DNA of 64,000 nt from Microbacterium suwonense (GCF_030296555.1 NZ_AP027728.1:682001-746000), one strand, 5' to 3'. Counted from the first letter of the stretch, positions 52,992-63,071 are shown. The notes: generated by a model not told the origin, from the letters alone. Numbers and translations: made by a program.

Positions 52992-53726
52992 GTGAAAGCC
53001 TCTCCCGAGAACCAGCGCACTCTGCTCGAGATCGCCGAGCTCGACCGTCGTATCGAGCAGGCCGAGCGCGCCCGCACCCAGCCGCCGCAGGGCGCCCGCA
53101 TCAATGAGCTGGCCGGTGTGCGCAAGCAGCAGCTGCGTGAGCTGACCTCTCTGGCGGGAGCGCTCGACGACGCCCGCTCCGAACTGCAGCGGGTCGAGTC
53201 GGACGTCGTGCTGGCCACCCAGCGTCGTGACCGCGATGGTGAGCGACTGACTGCGGCGACCGATCCGAAGCAGGCGCAGGCACTTGAGAGCGAGATCGAC
53301 AGCCTCAGCCGGCGCATCTCCATGCTCGAGGACACCCAGCTGGAGGTGATGGCCCGCGTCGAGGACGCGCAGGCCGCCGTCGACGCCCAGCAGGCGCTGA
53401 TCGATCAGACCCACGCCGAGGGGGCCGCACTGACCGCGACAGCCAAGGAGGAGATGGCCGCGGCAGCCATCGAGAGCGGGCAGCTGGCTCGGGATCGGGC
53501 GGCGGTGGCACGCACGGTCTCCGCCGAGCTCCTCGCCGATTTCGAGCGGCGTGCCGCGCGCGGCGGCATCGGCGTCGGCATGCTGCGCGGCGGGGTGTGC
53601 GAGGGTTGCCGCATGGTGCTCTCCGGCACCGATCTGACGGCCATCCGCAAAGCGGGGCCCGACGACGTGGTCTCCTGCCCGGAGTGCGGTGCGATCCTCG
53701 TGCGCACGGAGGAGTCGGGGTTGTGA
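52992..53726 (+). CDS. Coiled-coil protein with C-terminal zinc ribbon (C4-type)
   Basis: A 244-residue protein: residues 1-180 form a long antiparallel coiled coil rich in E, R and A (ELDRRIEQAERARTQ, ALESEIDSLSRRISMLEDTQ), then a C4 zinc ribbon CEGCRMVLSG with CPECGAILV. Proteins of this layout (YbgI-neighbour/CT398 type) are common in actinobacteria beside RNase H or polymerase genes, possibly acting in RNA or DNA metabolism. Followed by the polymerase gene at 29 bp. Confidence 0.88.
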   Translation: MKASPENQRTLLEIAELDRRIEQAERARTQPPQGARINELAGVRKQQLRELTSLAGALDDARSELQRVESDVVLATQRRDRDGERLTAATDPKQAQALESEIDSLSRRISMLEDTQLEVMARVEDAQAAVDAQQALIDQTHAEGAALTATAKEEMAAAAIESGQLARDRAAVARTVSAELLADFERRAARGGIGVGMLRGGVCEGCRMVLSGTDLTAIRKAGPDDVVSCPECGAILVRTEESGL

Positions 53727-53754
53727 GGGTCATCCGCGTCCGTATCTCGGGAGC

Positions 53755-55503
53755 GTGAGCCCCGCGACGCCGGATGCCGATGCGGGACCGGATGTCGTGC
53801 CCCCGGCCGCGCAGCCGCCGCATGCCGTGGTCGGTCGCGCGGGTGACGGCTGGCTGCTCACGGTGTTCGAGGACGGCGTGACGGATGCCGAGCCCGAGAA
53901 CATCCCGGATGCCGCTCTGCCTGATCGCATCCGGGAGCTGGAGGCGCACCGCGCACCGCGCTGGACGGTCCGCTCGCTGCGCACTTTCTACCCGCCGCTG
54001 CTGGCCGCGGGAATCCGACTGCGACGTGCCCACGACCTGATGCTCTGTCACGCGATCCTGCGCGACTCCGACCTGCTGGCGCAACCGCTCGCGGCCTCCG
54101 CGCGGTGGCTTCGCAGCGACCAGGCCGACGAGGTCGTCACGCAGCCCGGACTGTTCGACTTCGATCCGGCGGTCGTCGTTCGCGGCGATGATTTCGATGA
54201 AGTGCTCGCGCAGTGGCGGGCGCAGCGAGCAACGCTCGATCGCGCACCGGATAGCCGCCTCGCGCTGCTGTGTGCGGCGGAGTCGACCGGTGGGCTCATC
54301 GCCGAGGAGATGACCGCGGCGGGACTGCCGTGGAGCCGGGCCATCCATGAGCGCATCCTCGAAGAGGCGCTCGGCACGAGACCGCTGCGGGGTGCGCGAC
54401 CGGCGCGGATGGCGGCGCTCGCGACGACGATCGCCGAGCACCTGAACGACCCGGAGCTGAACCCCGACAGTCCGCCTCGGCTGCTGCGGGCACTGCATCG
54501 CGTCGGCGTGTTCGTCGAGTCCACATCCAAGTGGCAGCTCTCTGAGGTGGATCACCCCGTGGTCGAACCGCTGCTGGAGTACAAGAAGCTCGCGCGTCTG
54601 TTCACCGCGAACGGCTGGACCTGGCTCGATGACTGGGTGCACGAGGATCGATTCCGACCGGTCTACCTGACCGGCGGTGTGGTGACCGGCAGATGGGCCT
54701 CATCCGGGGGCGGTGCCCTGCAGATCCCGCGGCAGCTGCGCAGCGCAGTGCACGCCGATCGGGGATGGGCGCTCGTCGGCGCGGACGTGGCGCAGCTGGA
54801 GCCACGGGTGCTGGCCGCGATGTCCCGAGACACGGCGATGGCTGACGCCGCGCGCGGCGCGGACCTGTACGAGGGCGTGGTGCGCTCGGGCGCCGTCGGA
54901 ACCCGGCAGGAGGCGAAATACGCGGTGCTGGGTGCCATGTACGGTGCGACCACGGGGGAGAGTGGCCGCCTGGTGCCGCGCCTGCGCGCCGTCTACCCAC
55001 GGGCGATGGGACTGGTCGATGCCGCCGCGCGCACGGGCGAGGAGGGTGGCGTGGTGAGCACGCTGCTGGGGCGCAGCTCCCCTCGACCGGACACCGCCTG
55101 GCGTGACGCCCAGACACAGGCCAGCGGGCCGGGCGCGGGCGGAGCCGACGAATCGCGGGCACGCAGCCGCGCGCGGGATCGGGGTCGCTTCACCCGCAAC
55201 TTCGTCGTGCAGGGCACGGCTGCGGAGTGGGCGCTGCTGTGGCTCGCGGAGATCAGGCATCGCCTCATGGCACTGCCTGCGGCATCCGCTCCGGCACCGG
55301 CATCCGGGCCGATCTTCGCGACCCGGGCGCATCTGGCGCTGTTCCTGCACGACGAGGTGATCGTGCACTGCCCGCGCGACCAGGCCGACGCCGTGGCGGC
55401 CGTCGTACGCGACGCGGCGACGGCTGCCACGACTCGGTTGTTCCCTGATTTTGAGATCGACGTACCGCTGGATCTGCACATCGGTGACGACGCGGGCAAG
55501 TGA
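53755..55503 (+). CDS. Short family A DNA polymerase (bifunctional 3'-5' exonuclease/polymerase type)
   Basis: A 582-residue PolA-like protein without the 5' nuclease domain. Residues 30-190 are a degenerate exonuclease-like region; the C-terminal 350 form the palm/fingers. Motif A GADVAQLEPRVLAAMSRD (Asp and Glu kept, the YS pair replaced by VA), motif B RQEAKYAVLGAMYGATTG, RNFVVQGTAAEWALL and motif C FLHDEVIVHCP are present, so catalysis is plausible. An Arg/Ala-rich insert (SRARSRARDRGR) lies before the QGTAA motif. Probably a repair polymerase. Starts 29 bp after the zinc-ribbon gene. Confidence 0.85.
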   Translation: MSPATPDADAGPDVVPPAAQPPHAVVGRAGDGWLLTVFEDGVTDAEPENIPDAALPDRIRELEAHRAPRWTVRSLRTFYPPLLAAGIRLRRAHDLMLCHAILRDSDLLAQPLAASARWLRSDQADEVVTQPGLFDFDPAVVVRGDDFDEVLAQWRAQRATLDRAPDSRLALLCAAESTGGLIAEEMTAAGLPWSRAIHERILEEALGTRPLRGARPARMAALATTIAEHLNDPELNPDSPPRLLRALHRVGVFVESTSKWQLSEVDHPVVEPLLEYKKLARLFTANGWTWLDDWVHEDRFRPVYLTGGVVTGRWASSGGGALQIPRQLRSAVHADRGWALVGADVAQLEPRVLAAMSRDTAMADAARGADLYEGVVRSGAVGTRQEAKYAVLGAMYGATTGESGRLVPRLRAVYPRAMGLVDAAARTGEEGGVVSTLLGRSSPRPDTAWRDAQTQASGPGAGGADESRARSRARDRGRFTRNFVVQGTAAEWALLWLAEIRHRLMALPAASAPAPASGPIFATRAHLALFLHDEVIVHCPRDQADAVAAVVRDAATAATTRLFPDFEIDVPLDLHIGDDAGK

Positions 55504-55521
55504 ACCGGGCTGCCGCGACGG

Positions 55522-55527
55522 TAGAAT
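55522..55527 (+). promoter_or_regulatory. -10 box of rnpB (TAGAAT)
   Basis: TAGAAT, 7 nt before the predicted 5' end of RNase P RNA. Confidence 0.6.
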
Positions 55528-55534
55528 CGAAGGG

Positions 55535-55904
55535 CGAGCGGGTCGGCCGGACGGTCGCGTGGCGCGAGAGCGCACCGAGGAACGTCCGGGCTCCACAGGG
55601 CAGGGCGGTGGGCAACACCCACCCGGAGTGATCCGCGAGACAGTGCCACAGAGAGAAGACCGCCGTCGCCTTCGGGCGGCGGTAAGGGTGAAAGGGTGGT
55701 GTAAGAGACCACCGGGGGACATGGTGACATGTCCTGCCAGGTAAACCTCGCCCGGAGCAAGACCAGACAGAGGACGTCGACGCGGCCCGCCGAGTCCTCG
55801 GGTAGGTCGCTGGAGCGGCACGGCAACGTGTCGCCGAGAGAGATGGCCGTCAAGGGAGCGGAAGCTCCTGAACAGAACCCGGCGTACAGGCCGGCCCGCT
55901 CGCA
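55535..55904 (+). ncRNA. rnpB: RNase P RNA, bacterial class A
   Basis: Recognised by the universally conserved core GAGGAACGTCCGGGCTCC (P4/CR-I, 55578-55595), ACAGGGCAG, GGTAAGGGTGAAAGGGTGG-type J11/12 region, AGAGGACG and the 3' core CAGAACCCGGCGTACAGG (P4 partner). The 5' end CGAGCGGGTCGGCCGG pairs with the 3' CCGGCCCGCTCG (P1/P2). It matures tRNA 5' ends. Ends estimated to within a few nucleotides. Confidence 0.96.
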
Positions 55905-55911
55905 CCACGAC

Positions 55912-55948
55912 GCAGAAGGCCCCGATCATTGCGATCGGGGCCTTCTGC
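55912..55948 (+). terminator. Terminator after rnpB
   Basis: Perfect 16-bp stem GCAGAAGGCCCCGATC / GATCGGGGCCTTCTGC with loop ATTGC. Confidence 0.9.
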
Positions 55949-56009
55949 GATCCGAGCTGAACCGGCGGCCGATCAAAAGGGGCCCCGGCGCCCGGAGTGG
56001 GCGGATGGG

Positions 56010-56756
56010 TCAGTCGGTGGCCAGCGACGCGGCGCCGATGATGCCGGAGTTGTTGCGGTGCACGGCGTTGATGATCGGGGTGTTCAGCTCCAGCAGGGGC
56101 AGGAACTTCTCGGGATTCTTGGACACTCCGCCGCCGACGACGAACAGATCGGGGCTGAACAGGAACTCCACCTGACTGTAGAAGACCTGCAGACGTGCGG
56201 CCCAGTCCTCCCAGGAGAGCTTCTCGCGCTCCATTGCCGAGGACGCGGCCCAGCGCTCGATGGACTCGCCGTTGCGATCCAGGTGGCCGAGCTCGGTGTT
56301 GGGGACGAGCACGCCGTTGTACAGGAAGGCGGAGCCGATGCCGGTGCCGAGCGTCGTCATGATCGTGAGGCCCTCCACGTCGCGGGCCGCACCGTGGCGT
56401 GCCTCGGCGACACCGGCGGCATCCGCGTCGTTGACGAAGCTGATGTGCCTGCCCAGACCGTCCTCGAAGAACTTCTCGGCCTCGAAGTCGACCCAGTCCT
56501 TGGCGATGTTGGCCGCCGACAGGGTCCTGCCGCGCTTGACGATCGCGGGGAACGCGACCCCCAGGGGCAACGTCGAGTCGGCCACGCCCAGCTTGTCGAG
56601 CACCTCGCGGACGGTCTCCAGTACGTCGGCGGGCCGGGCGCCCTTCGGCGTCGGGATGCGGACGCGATCCGAGTCGAGCGTGCCGTGCTCGAGGTTGACG
56701 ATTCCTGCTTTGATGCCCGTGCCGCCGATGTCGACGCCGATTGCCTGCTGTGCCAT
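56010..56756 (-). CDS. ppgK: Polyphosphate glucokinase (PPGK)
   Basis: A ROK-fold kinase of 248 residues that phosphorylates glucose with polyphosphate (and often ATP). N-terminal GVDIGGTGIKAGIV, catalytic Asp in VNDADAAGVAEARHG, glucose-binding NTELGHLDRNG; the ROK zinc motif is absent as is normal in PPGK. A leaderless ATG with TAGGCT 7 nt upstream. Divergent from the glnA operon. Confidence 0.92.
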   Translation of the reverse strand: MAQQAIGVDIGGTGIKAGIVNLEHGTLDSDRVRIPTPKGARPADVLETVREVLDKLGVADSTLPLGVAFPAIVKRGRTLSAANIAKDWVDFEAEKFFEDGLGRHISFVNDADAAGVAEARHGAARDVEGLTIMTTLGTGIGSAFLYNGVLVPNTELGHLDRNGESIERWAASSAMEREKLSWEDWAARLQVFYSQVEFLFSPDLFVVGGGVSKNPEKFLPLLELNTPIINAVHRNNSGIIGAASLATD

Positions 56757-56763
56757 GCCGAAT

Positions 56764-56769
56764 AGCCTA
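56764..56769 (-). promoter_or_regulatory. -10 box of ppgK (TAGGCT)
   Basis: Minus-strand TAGGCT, 7 nt before the ATG at 56756. Confidence 0.5.
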
Positions 56770-56789
56770 TCCAGGTCGGCGTGCGCGAT

Positions 56790-56795
56790 TAGGAT
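56790..56795 (+). promoter_or_regulatory. -10 box of the small gene and glnA (TAGGAT)
   Basis: TAGGAT 28 nt before the ATG at 56824; the leader holds GAAGGAG. Confidence 0.45.
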
Positions 56796-56823
56796 CGTGA
56801 CAGATCCCGACGAAGGAGCTGAC

Positions 56824-57048
56824 ATGTCCGACGGTGACGAGAAGTACTGGTACAACCTCAGCACCCGCGAGGTGGAGTTCGGCATGGAGTCGGCCGCCAT
56901 CGACAGGGTCGGGCCGTTCGACACGGCGGAGGACGCCGCGAATGCGCCCGAAAGGCTCCGTGAGCGCTCCCGCGCCTGGGCGGAGGACGACGCGGCCGAG
57001 GACTCCTGGGGGACGACGAGCCTGTCCGACGCCGGGGACGACGAGTGA
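56824..57048 (+). CDS. Small acidic protein, SPOR-like, upstream of glnA
   Basis: A 74-residue protein with the start EKYWYNLSTREVEFGMES, a fragment often met in actinobacterial proteins beside glnA and annotated SPOR-like. The C-terminus is acidic (AEDDAAEDSWG). GAAGGAGCTGAC before the ATG. Its stop is 2 bp from the glnA ATG, so it is translationally coupled. Function unknown. Confidence 0.75.
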   Translation: MSDGDEKYWYNLSTREVEFGMESAAIDRVGPFDTAEDAANAPERLRERSRAWAEDDAAEDSWGTTSLSDAGDDE

Positions 57049-57050
57049 AC

Positions 57051-58388
57051 ATGGACAAGCAGAGGGATTTCGTCCTGCGCACGATCGAGGAGCGCGGCGT
57101 GAAGTTCGTGCGCCTGTGGTTCACGGATGTGATCGGCACGCTCAAGTCGGTGGCGATCGCCCCGGCTGAGGTGGAGGGGGCGTTCGCAGAGGGCATCGGA
57201 TTCGACGGCTCCGCGATCGAGGGACTCACCCGCATGTTCGAATCCGACCTGCTCGCGCAGCCGGATCCGTCCACGTTCCAGATCCTGCCGTGGCGCGGTG
57301 AGGTCGACCCGACGGCGCGGATGTTCTGCGATCTGACCGCACCGGACGGGCGTCCCGCCGTCTCGGATCCCCGGCACGTGCTGCGCCGTGCACTGGCCAA
57401 AGCCGCGGATGCCGGTTTCACCTTCTACACGCATCCTGAGATCGAGTTCTACCTGCTCAAGTCGTCGACGCTCGGCCCGGATGGACCGGTTCCCGTCGAC
57501 TCCGCCGGCTACTTCGACAATGTGCCCGGCGGCACCGCGCACGACTTCCGGCGCAGCGCTGTGCGGATGCTGGAGGATCTCGGCATCTCGGTGGAGTTCA
57601 GCCATCACGAGGGCGGGCCCGGTCAGAACGAGATCGACCTGCGCTACGCGGATGCGCTGAGCACCGCAGACAACATCATGACCTTCCGCACGGTGGTCAA
57701 GGAGGTCGCGATCGAGCAGGGCGTCTATGCGACGTTCATGCCCAAGCCGCTGAACAACCATCCCGGCAGCGGCATGCACACGCATCTGTCGCTGTTCGAA
57801 GGCGATGTGAACGCGTTCTACGAGGCGGGCGCCGAGTACCAGCTCTCGCTGACCGGGCGGCGCTTCATCGCGGGTCTGCTGCGGCATGCCAACGAGATCG
57901 CGGCGGTGACGAACCAGTTCGTCAACTCTTACAAGCGGCTGTGGGGCGGAGACGAGGCGCCCAGTTTCGTCACCTGGGGGCACGCCAACCGCTCGGCGCT
58001 GGTTCGGGTGCCGATGTACAAGCCGAACAAGGGGCAGTCCACCCGCGTCGAGTACCGTGCGCTGGACTCCGCGGCGAACCCGTACCTCGCCTACGCGCTG
58101 ATGCTCGCCGCCGGGTTGAAGGGCATCGAGGAGGAGTATGAGCTGCCGCCCGAGGCGGAGGACAACGTCTGGTCGATGAGCGATACCGAACGACGTGCCT
58201 TGGGCTACGCACCGCTCCCGGCGAGCCTGGATCACGCGCTGGAGTACATGCAGGATTCCGAACTGGTCGCCGAGACGCTGGGAGAACAGGTCTTCAACTA
58301 CGTGCTGCTGAACAAGCGCAAAGACTGGGAGGCCTACCGCGGTCAGGTGACGCCCTTCGAGCTGCAGAACAACCTCGGGCTGCTCTGA
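57051..58388 (+). CDS. glnA: Glutamine synthetase, GlnA2-like
   Basis: Type I glutamine synthetase of about 445 residues. Motifs: GFDGSAIEGL, PEIEFYLL (metal Glu), NHPGSGMHTHLSLF, KPNKGQSTRVEYRA and YLAYALMLAAGLKGIEEEYELPPE. The order glnA-glnE matches glnA2-glnE of mycobacteria, and the tail (AEDNVWSMSDTERRALGY) matches the GlnA2 subclass. A Tyr stands in EYELPP where adenylylated enzymes have LYELPP; whether GlnE modifies it is unknown. ATG at 57051; a GTG at 57045 overlaps the previous gene. Confidence 0.92.
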   Translation: MDKQRDFVLRTIEERGVKFVRLWFTDVIGTLKSVAIAPAEVEGAFAEGIGFDGSAIEGLTRMFESDLLAQPDPSTFQILPWRGEVDPTARMFCDLTAPDGRPAVSDPRHVLRRALAKAADAGFTFYTHPEIEFYLLKSSTLGPDGPVPVDSAGYFDNVPGGTAHDFRRSAVRMLEDLGISVEFSHHEGGPGQNEIDLRYADALSTADNIMTFRTVVKEVAIEQGVYATFMPKPLNNHPGSGMHTHLSLFEGDVNAFYEAGAEYQLSLTGRRFIAGLLRHANEIAAVTNQFVNSYKRLWGGDEAPSFVTWGHANRSALVRVPMYKPNKGQSTRVEYRALDSAANPYLAYALMLAAGLKGIEEEYELPPEAEDNVWSMSDTERRALGYAPLPASLDHALEYMQDSELVAETLGEQVFNYVLLNKRKDWEAYRGQVTPFELQNNLGLL

Positions 58389-58397
58389 GACATCGCG

Positions 58398-61369
58398 ATG
58401 GTGCGTCCTGATGCGTCCGCTTCGCTGTCGGCACTGGCTCGACTCGGTTTCGACGAGCTCACCGAGGCCTCGGCAGCCCTGACGGAGCTGGCGGAGCTGA
58501 CCGGTCTGGAGAGGGCGGAGCTCGTCGACGGGCTGCGTGCAGCGGACCCGGATGCCGCGGCCGCAGGCATCCTGCGCATCGCACGCCGCGACCCCGCACG
58601 CGTTCGCGCACTGCTCCAGGATCCGGATGCCAGGATCGCCACTTGGCGGGTGCTGGGGGTCTCGAACGGCATCGCGGACTTCTTCGCACGGCGACCCGAG
58701 CGCCTCGAGGCCGCACTGCTGCGACGAACGGCGCTTCCGACCGCTCGGGAACTCACTGAATCCATGCTCACGGCCGTCGACGCGCACGACGGCTTCGCTC
58801 GCGCCGCGCACCCCGAAGCCGCTCTGCGGGTGGCCTACCGATGCGCCCTCGTCCAGATCGTCGCCGCGGACCTGGCTGCTCCGGATCCTGCCGCGGCGAT
58901 CAACGATGTCTCGGCCGCGCTGTCGGATGCCGCGGGCGCAGCGCTGGAGGCTGCCCTCGCGGTGGCACGCACCTCGGTGGCGGATGCCGGTGCTGACCGC
59001 GCCGAGGTCGCCGCGACCCGTCTGGCGATCATCGGCATGGGCAAGGCCGGTGCGCGTGAACTCAACTACCTCAGCGACGTCGACGTGATCTTCGTAGCAG
59101 GCACGGCCGACGAGCAGATCCTGAGCGAGGCGCGTTCGATCGACGTGGCCACTCGCCTGGCCAGGGAGGCGATGCGCACGGTGTGGGGCGTCGACTCCGA
59201 ACCGCCCCTGTGGGAGGTGGACGCTGCACTGCGCCCGGAGGGCAAGCAGGGCGCGCTGGTGCGTTCCCTGGCCTCTCACGTGGCCTATTACGATCGCTGG
59301 GCGAAGAGCTGGGAGTTCCAGGCACTGCTGAAGGCGCGGCCGCTGGCCGGTGACGCCGACCTCGGCGCGGAGTACATCGCGGCGGTGCAGCCGAAGGTGT
59401 GGTCCAGCGCCGAGCGCGAGGACTTCGTCGAGAGCGTGCAGCGCATGCGTGAGCGGGTGACCGACAACGTCCCCTCCGACGACGTGCCGTATCAGCTGAA
59501 GCTGGGTCCCGGCGGTCTGCGCGACATCGAGTTCACGGTGCAGCTGCTCCAGCTCGTGCACGGACTCAGCGATGAGAGTCTGCGCACGCGCGGCACGCTC
59601 GAATCGCTGGAGGCATTGGCAGACGGCGGATACATCGGACGAGCTGAGGGTGCTTCATTCGCCGAGCAGTACCGGGTGCTGCGGCTGCTGGAGCATCGTC
59701 TGCAGCTGCAAGAGCTGACCCGCACCCATCTGATGCCGCGCGACGAGGACGGCATGCGCCGGCTGGCACGCGCGACGGGACTGGCGGATTCGGCATCCGG
59801 GCTGCGTACGCTGTGGGATGGCGTGCGACGCGAGGTGCGCGAGCAGCATGTGCGACTGTTCTACCGTCCCCTGCTGGCCGCAGTGGCCTCGTTGCCTGCA
59901 GAGGAACGGGCGCTGACCACGGGGCAGGCCGTCGATCGCCTCGCGGCGATCGGCTTCCGGGATCCGGGCGGTGCTCTGGGACACATCGCCGCACTCACCG
60001 CCGGACTCAGCCGCAAGGCGACGATCCAGCGCTATCTGATGCCGGTGATGCTGCGCTGGTTCGCCGAAGGGACCGATCCGGACTACGGGCTGATCGCCTT
60101 CCGCCGGATCAGCGAGCGGCTGGGCGACACGCACTGGTTCCTGCGGATGCTGCGCGACTCCTCGGGAGCCGCGGAGCGGCTGACGCGCGTGCTGTCGAGC
60201 TCGCGTTATGTCGGCGAGCTGATGGAGTGGATTCCGGAGTCCGTGGCATGGCTGGACAGCCCCAGTGCGCTGCGTCCTCGAGGGGGCGCTGCGCTGGACG
60301 AGGAGGCGCGGGCGATCCAGACCAGGCACACCACGATCGAGGCAGCGCTGCGCGCGGTGCGCGCGCTGCGCCGTCGGGAGCTGCTGCGCACGGCCATGGC
60401 TGCGGTGCTGGATCACATCGGCGTCGATGAGATGGCTCGTGCGATCTCGGAGATCACCGAGGCGACCATTCAGGCGGCGCTGCGCGCCGTTCGGCGTGAG
60501 GTCGTGCCGCCGGAGGACGACGCACTGGACTTCTCGATCATCGCGGTGGGCCGATTCGGCGGTGCCGAGCTGGGGTTCGGGTCGGATGCCGATGTGCTGT
60601 TCGTCTACGACCCGAACGGTGTGGAGCCGCAGCGCGCGCAACAGCATGCGGCGAAGATCGTCGCCGGCCTGCGTGAGCACCTCGCAGATCACCGCCTGCC
60701 GCTCGACATCGACGCCGACCTCCGTCCCGAGGGCCGCAACGGGCCGATCGTGCGCACCCTGGAGGCGTACACGCAGTACTACCGTCGCTGGTCGCTGTCG
60801 TGGGAGGCGCAGGCGCTGCTGCGGGCTCGCGGGATCGCCGGCAGCGCCAAGCTCATCGGTCGCTTCCTGGAACTCGCCGACAGCATCCGCTTCCCCGAGC
60901 AGGTTTCGGCGCAGGGCGTACGCGAGATCAAGCGCATCAAGGCTCGGGTCGAGGGGAGCGGCTGCCTCAGGGCGTGGATCCGGGCCGGCACCTGAAACTC
61001 GGCCCTGGCACCCTCAGCGACGTGGAGTGGATGGTGCAGGTGCTGCAGCTGCAGCACGGCTATCGGGTGCCCGATCTTCGCACCACCTCCACGCTGGACG
61101 CGCTGGATGCCGCGGTGCTGGCGGACCTGCTCCCGGCCACGGCCGCGGAGCGACTGCGCGAGGCGTGGGTGCTGTGCAGCCGGCTGCGCTCGGCGATGAC
61201 ACTGCTGACCGGCCAGACCAGAGACCTGCTGCCCGTCGAGCATCGGGAGCTGGACGGCGTCGGCCGTCTTCTCGGCTATCCGGACCGCGGAGCGATGCTG
61301 CTCGAGGAGGACTACCTTCGCGTCACGCGACGGGCCCGGCGCGTGTTCGAGAAGCACTTCTACGGCTGA
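58398..61369 (+). CDS. glnE: Bifunctional glutamine synthetase adenylyltransferase/adenylyl-removing enzyme GlnE (apparent frameshift)
   Basis: About 990 residues with two nucleotidyltransferase domains: the N-terminal one (ELNYLSDVDVIFV) for deadenylylation and the C-terminal one (ELGFGSDADVLFVYDPNG) for adenylylation, each followed by a helical GlnD-like domain (LKLGPGGLRDIEFTVQ and LKLGPGTLSDVEWMVQ). The frame breaks at the GGGG run 60953-60956: KARVEG goes to SGCLRAW in one frame, and one extra G gives ERLPQGVDPGRHLKLGPG, which runs on to 61369. Normal GlnE length after repair. GlnE controls the neighbouring glutamine synthetases. Confidence 0.93.
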
Positions 61370-61403
61370 GACCGGGCGGGCTGGGGCGGGACGGCCAGGC
61401 CAT

Positions 61404-61409
61404 TAGACT
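61404..61409 (+). promoter_or_regulatory. -10 box of the SulP gene (TAGACT)
   Basis: TAGACT 29 nt before the ATG at 61439. Confidence 0.4.
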
Positions 61410-61438
61410 CGGTCGGTCCCCCTCAGGCAGGAGCCCGC

Positions 61439-62920
61439 ATGTCCGCATCGCATCCGACGTTCGGCGTGCTCGCCGCGCTGCGCAGCCCCCGGCAGCTGTC
61501 GCGGGAGGTCTTCGCCGGACTCGTGACGACGCTCGCCCTGGTGCCCGAGGTGATCTCGTTCTCGGTCGTGGCGGGTGTGGATCCGATGACGAGCCTTGTC
61601 GCGTCGATCGTGCTGTGCCTGACGATGACCTTCCTCGGTGGTCGGCCGGGCGTGATCACGGCAGCCGCAGGCTCCGTCGCGCTCGTGGTCGCTCCGCTCG
61701 TGCACGGTCATGGCGTGCAGTACCTGCTGCCGACGGTGGTGCTTGCCGGCGTCATCCAGATCGTGTTCGGCCTGCTCGGGCTCTCGCGCCTCATGCGGTA
61801 CGTGCCCCGGTCGGTCATGCTCGGGTTCGTCAACGCGCTCGGCATCCTGATCTTCATCGCCCAGGTGCCGCACGTGTTCGGCGGCACCTGGCAGGTGTGG
61901 GCGCTGTTCGCACTGACCCTCGCCATCGTGATCGCGCTCCCGCGGTTCACACGCGCGGTTCCGGCCGCGCTGGTCGCGATCGTGGTGGTCACTGCGATCG
62001 TCATCCTCGGCCGGATGCAGGTGCCCGACGTGGCAGGCGAGGGCACCGTCGGCGGCGGACTGCCCGGTCTGACTCCGCTGACCGTGCCGCTGGATCTCAC
62101 CACGCTCCAGCTGATCCTGCCGACGGCGATCAGCGTCGCTCTCGTCGGCCTGATGGAGTCGCTGCTGACCGCGAAGCTGGTGGACGAGATCACCGAGACC
62201 CCGTCGCACAAGGGGCGGGAATCCTGGGCGCTGGGCGTCGCGAACGTCTTCGCCGGGTGCTACGGAGGGGTCGGCGGCTGCGCGATGATCGGACAGACCG
62301 TGCTGAACGTGAAGACCAGCGGTGCGAGGACGCGGATCTCCACCTTCGTGGCCGGTGCGTTCCTGCTCGCCCTGGTCACCGGACTGAGCTCACTGATGGG
62401 GCAGATCCCGATGGTGGCCCTCGCGGCGGTGATGATGGTCGTGGCGGTCACCACGGTCGACTGGCACAGCGTGCGGCCGTCCACGCTGCGCCGGATGCCG
62501 ATTCCCGAGACTCTCGTGATGGCGGTCACGATCGGCACCGTCGTGGTGACGAGCAATCTCGCGTACGGCGTGATCGCCGGGGTGGTGCTGGCGATGATCC
62601 TGTTCGCGCGGAGGGTCGCTCACGTGATCGCGGTCGACCGCGTGCTCACGGAGGACGGCGAGAGTGTGCGCTACGTGGTGCACGGACCGCTGTTCTTCGG
62701 CAGCAGCAACGACCTGGTCGATCAGTTCTCGTACGCCCAGGACCCGGCATCCGTCGTCATCGACCTGAGCGATGCGCAGATCTGGGACGCGTCCACGGTC
62801 GCAGCCCTCGACTCGATCGCGACCCGCTACCAGCGGCATGGCACGACGATCGTGATCCACGGCCTCGACGACCGCAGCGAGCGCTTCCACGGCCGCCTGA
62901 GCGGCTACCTGGGCGCCTGA
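61439..62920 (+). CDS. SulP family inorganic anion transporter
   Basis: A 493-residue membrane protein with 11-12 helices in the SulP/SLC26 fold (FAGLVTTLALVPEVISFSVV, GGCYG-type GVGGCAMIGQTVLNV) and a C-terminal STAS domain (about residues 405-490, with VVIDLSDAQIWDASTVAALD). Carries sulfate, bicarbonate or related anions; the particular substrate is not clear. GGCAGGAG 5 nt before the ATG. Confidence 0.9.
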   Translation: MSASHPTFGVLAALRSPRQLSREVFAGLVTTLALVPEVISFSVVAGVDPMTSLVASIVLCLTMTFLGGRPGVITAAAGSVALVVAPLVHGHGVQYLLPTVVLAGVIQIVFGLLGLSRLMRYVPRSVMLGFVNALGILIFIAQVPHVFGGTWQVWALFALTLAIVIALPRFTRAVPAALVAIVVVTAIVILGRMQVPDVAGEGTVGGGLPGLTPLTVPLDLTTLQLILPTAISVALVGLMESLLTAKLVDEITETPSHKGRESWALGVANVFAGCYGGVGGCAMIGQTVLNVKTSGARTRISTFVAGAFLLALVTGLSSLMGQIPMVALAAVMMVVAVTTVDWHSVRPSTLRRMPIPETLVMAVTIGTVVVTSNLAYGVIAGVVLAMILFARRVAHVIAVDRVLTEDGESVRYVVHGPLFFGSSNDLVDQFSYAQDPASVVIDLSDAQIWDASTVAALDSIATRYQRHGTTIVIHGLDDRSERFHGRLSGYLGA

Positions 62921-62969
62921 GCGGCCCCGCAGCCGGCATCTCGGGCGAGGCTTCCGCCAGAATCCAATT

Positions 62970-62980
62970 TGGTCAGTCCA
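62970..62980. promoter_or_regulatory. Near-palindrome TGGTCAGTCCA upstream of the GntR gene
   Basis: One mismatch pair from TGGTC-N-GACCA, the half-site layout of FadR/FCD-type GntR operators. It lies 92 bp before the regulator start. Candidate autoregulatory site. Confidence 0.35.
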
Positions 62981-63071
62981 GAATGTGGGCATGGTTAGCT
63001 GAGAACAGATAGCATCGCATGATGGGGTCGGAATTCCGGCTGCTCGTATCAGCGTCAGAAGGCGGTGCTCG

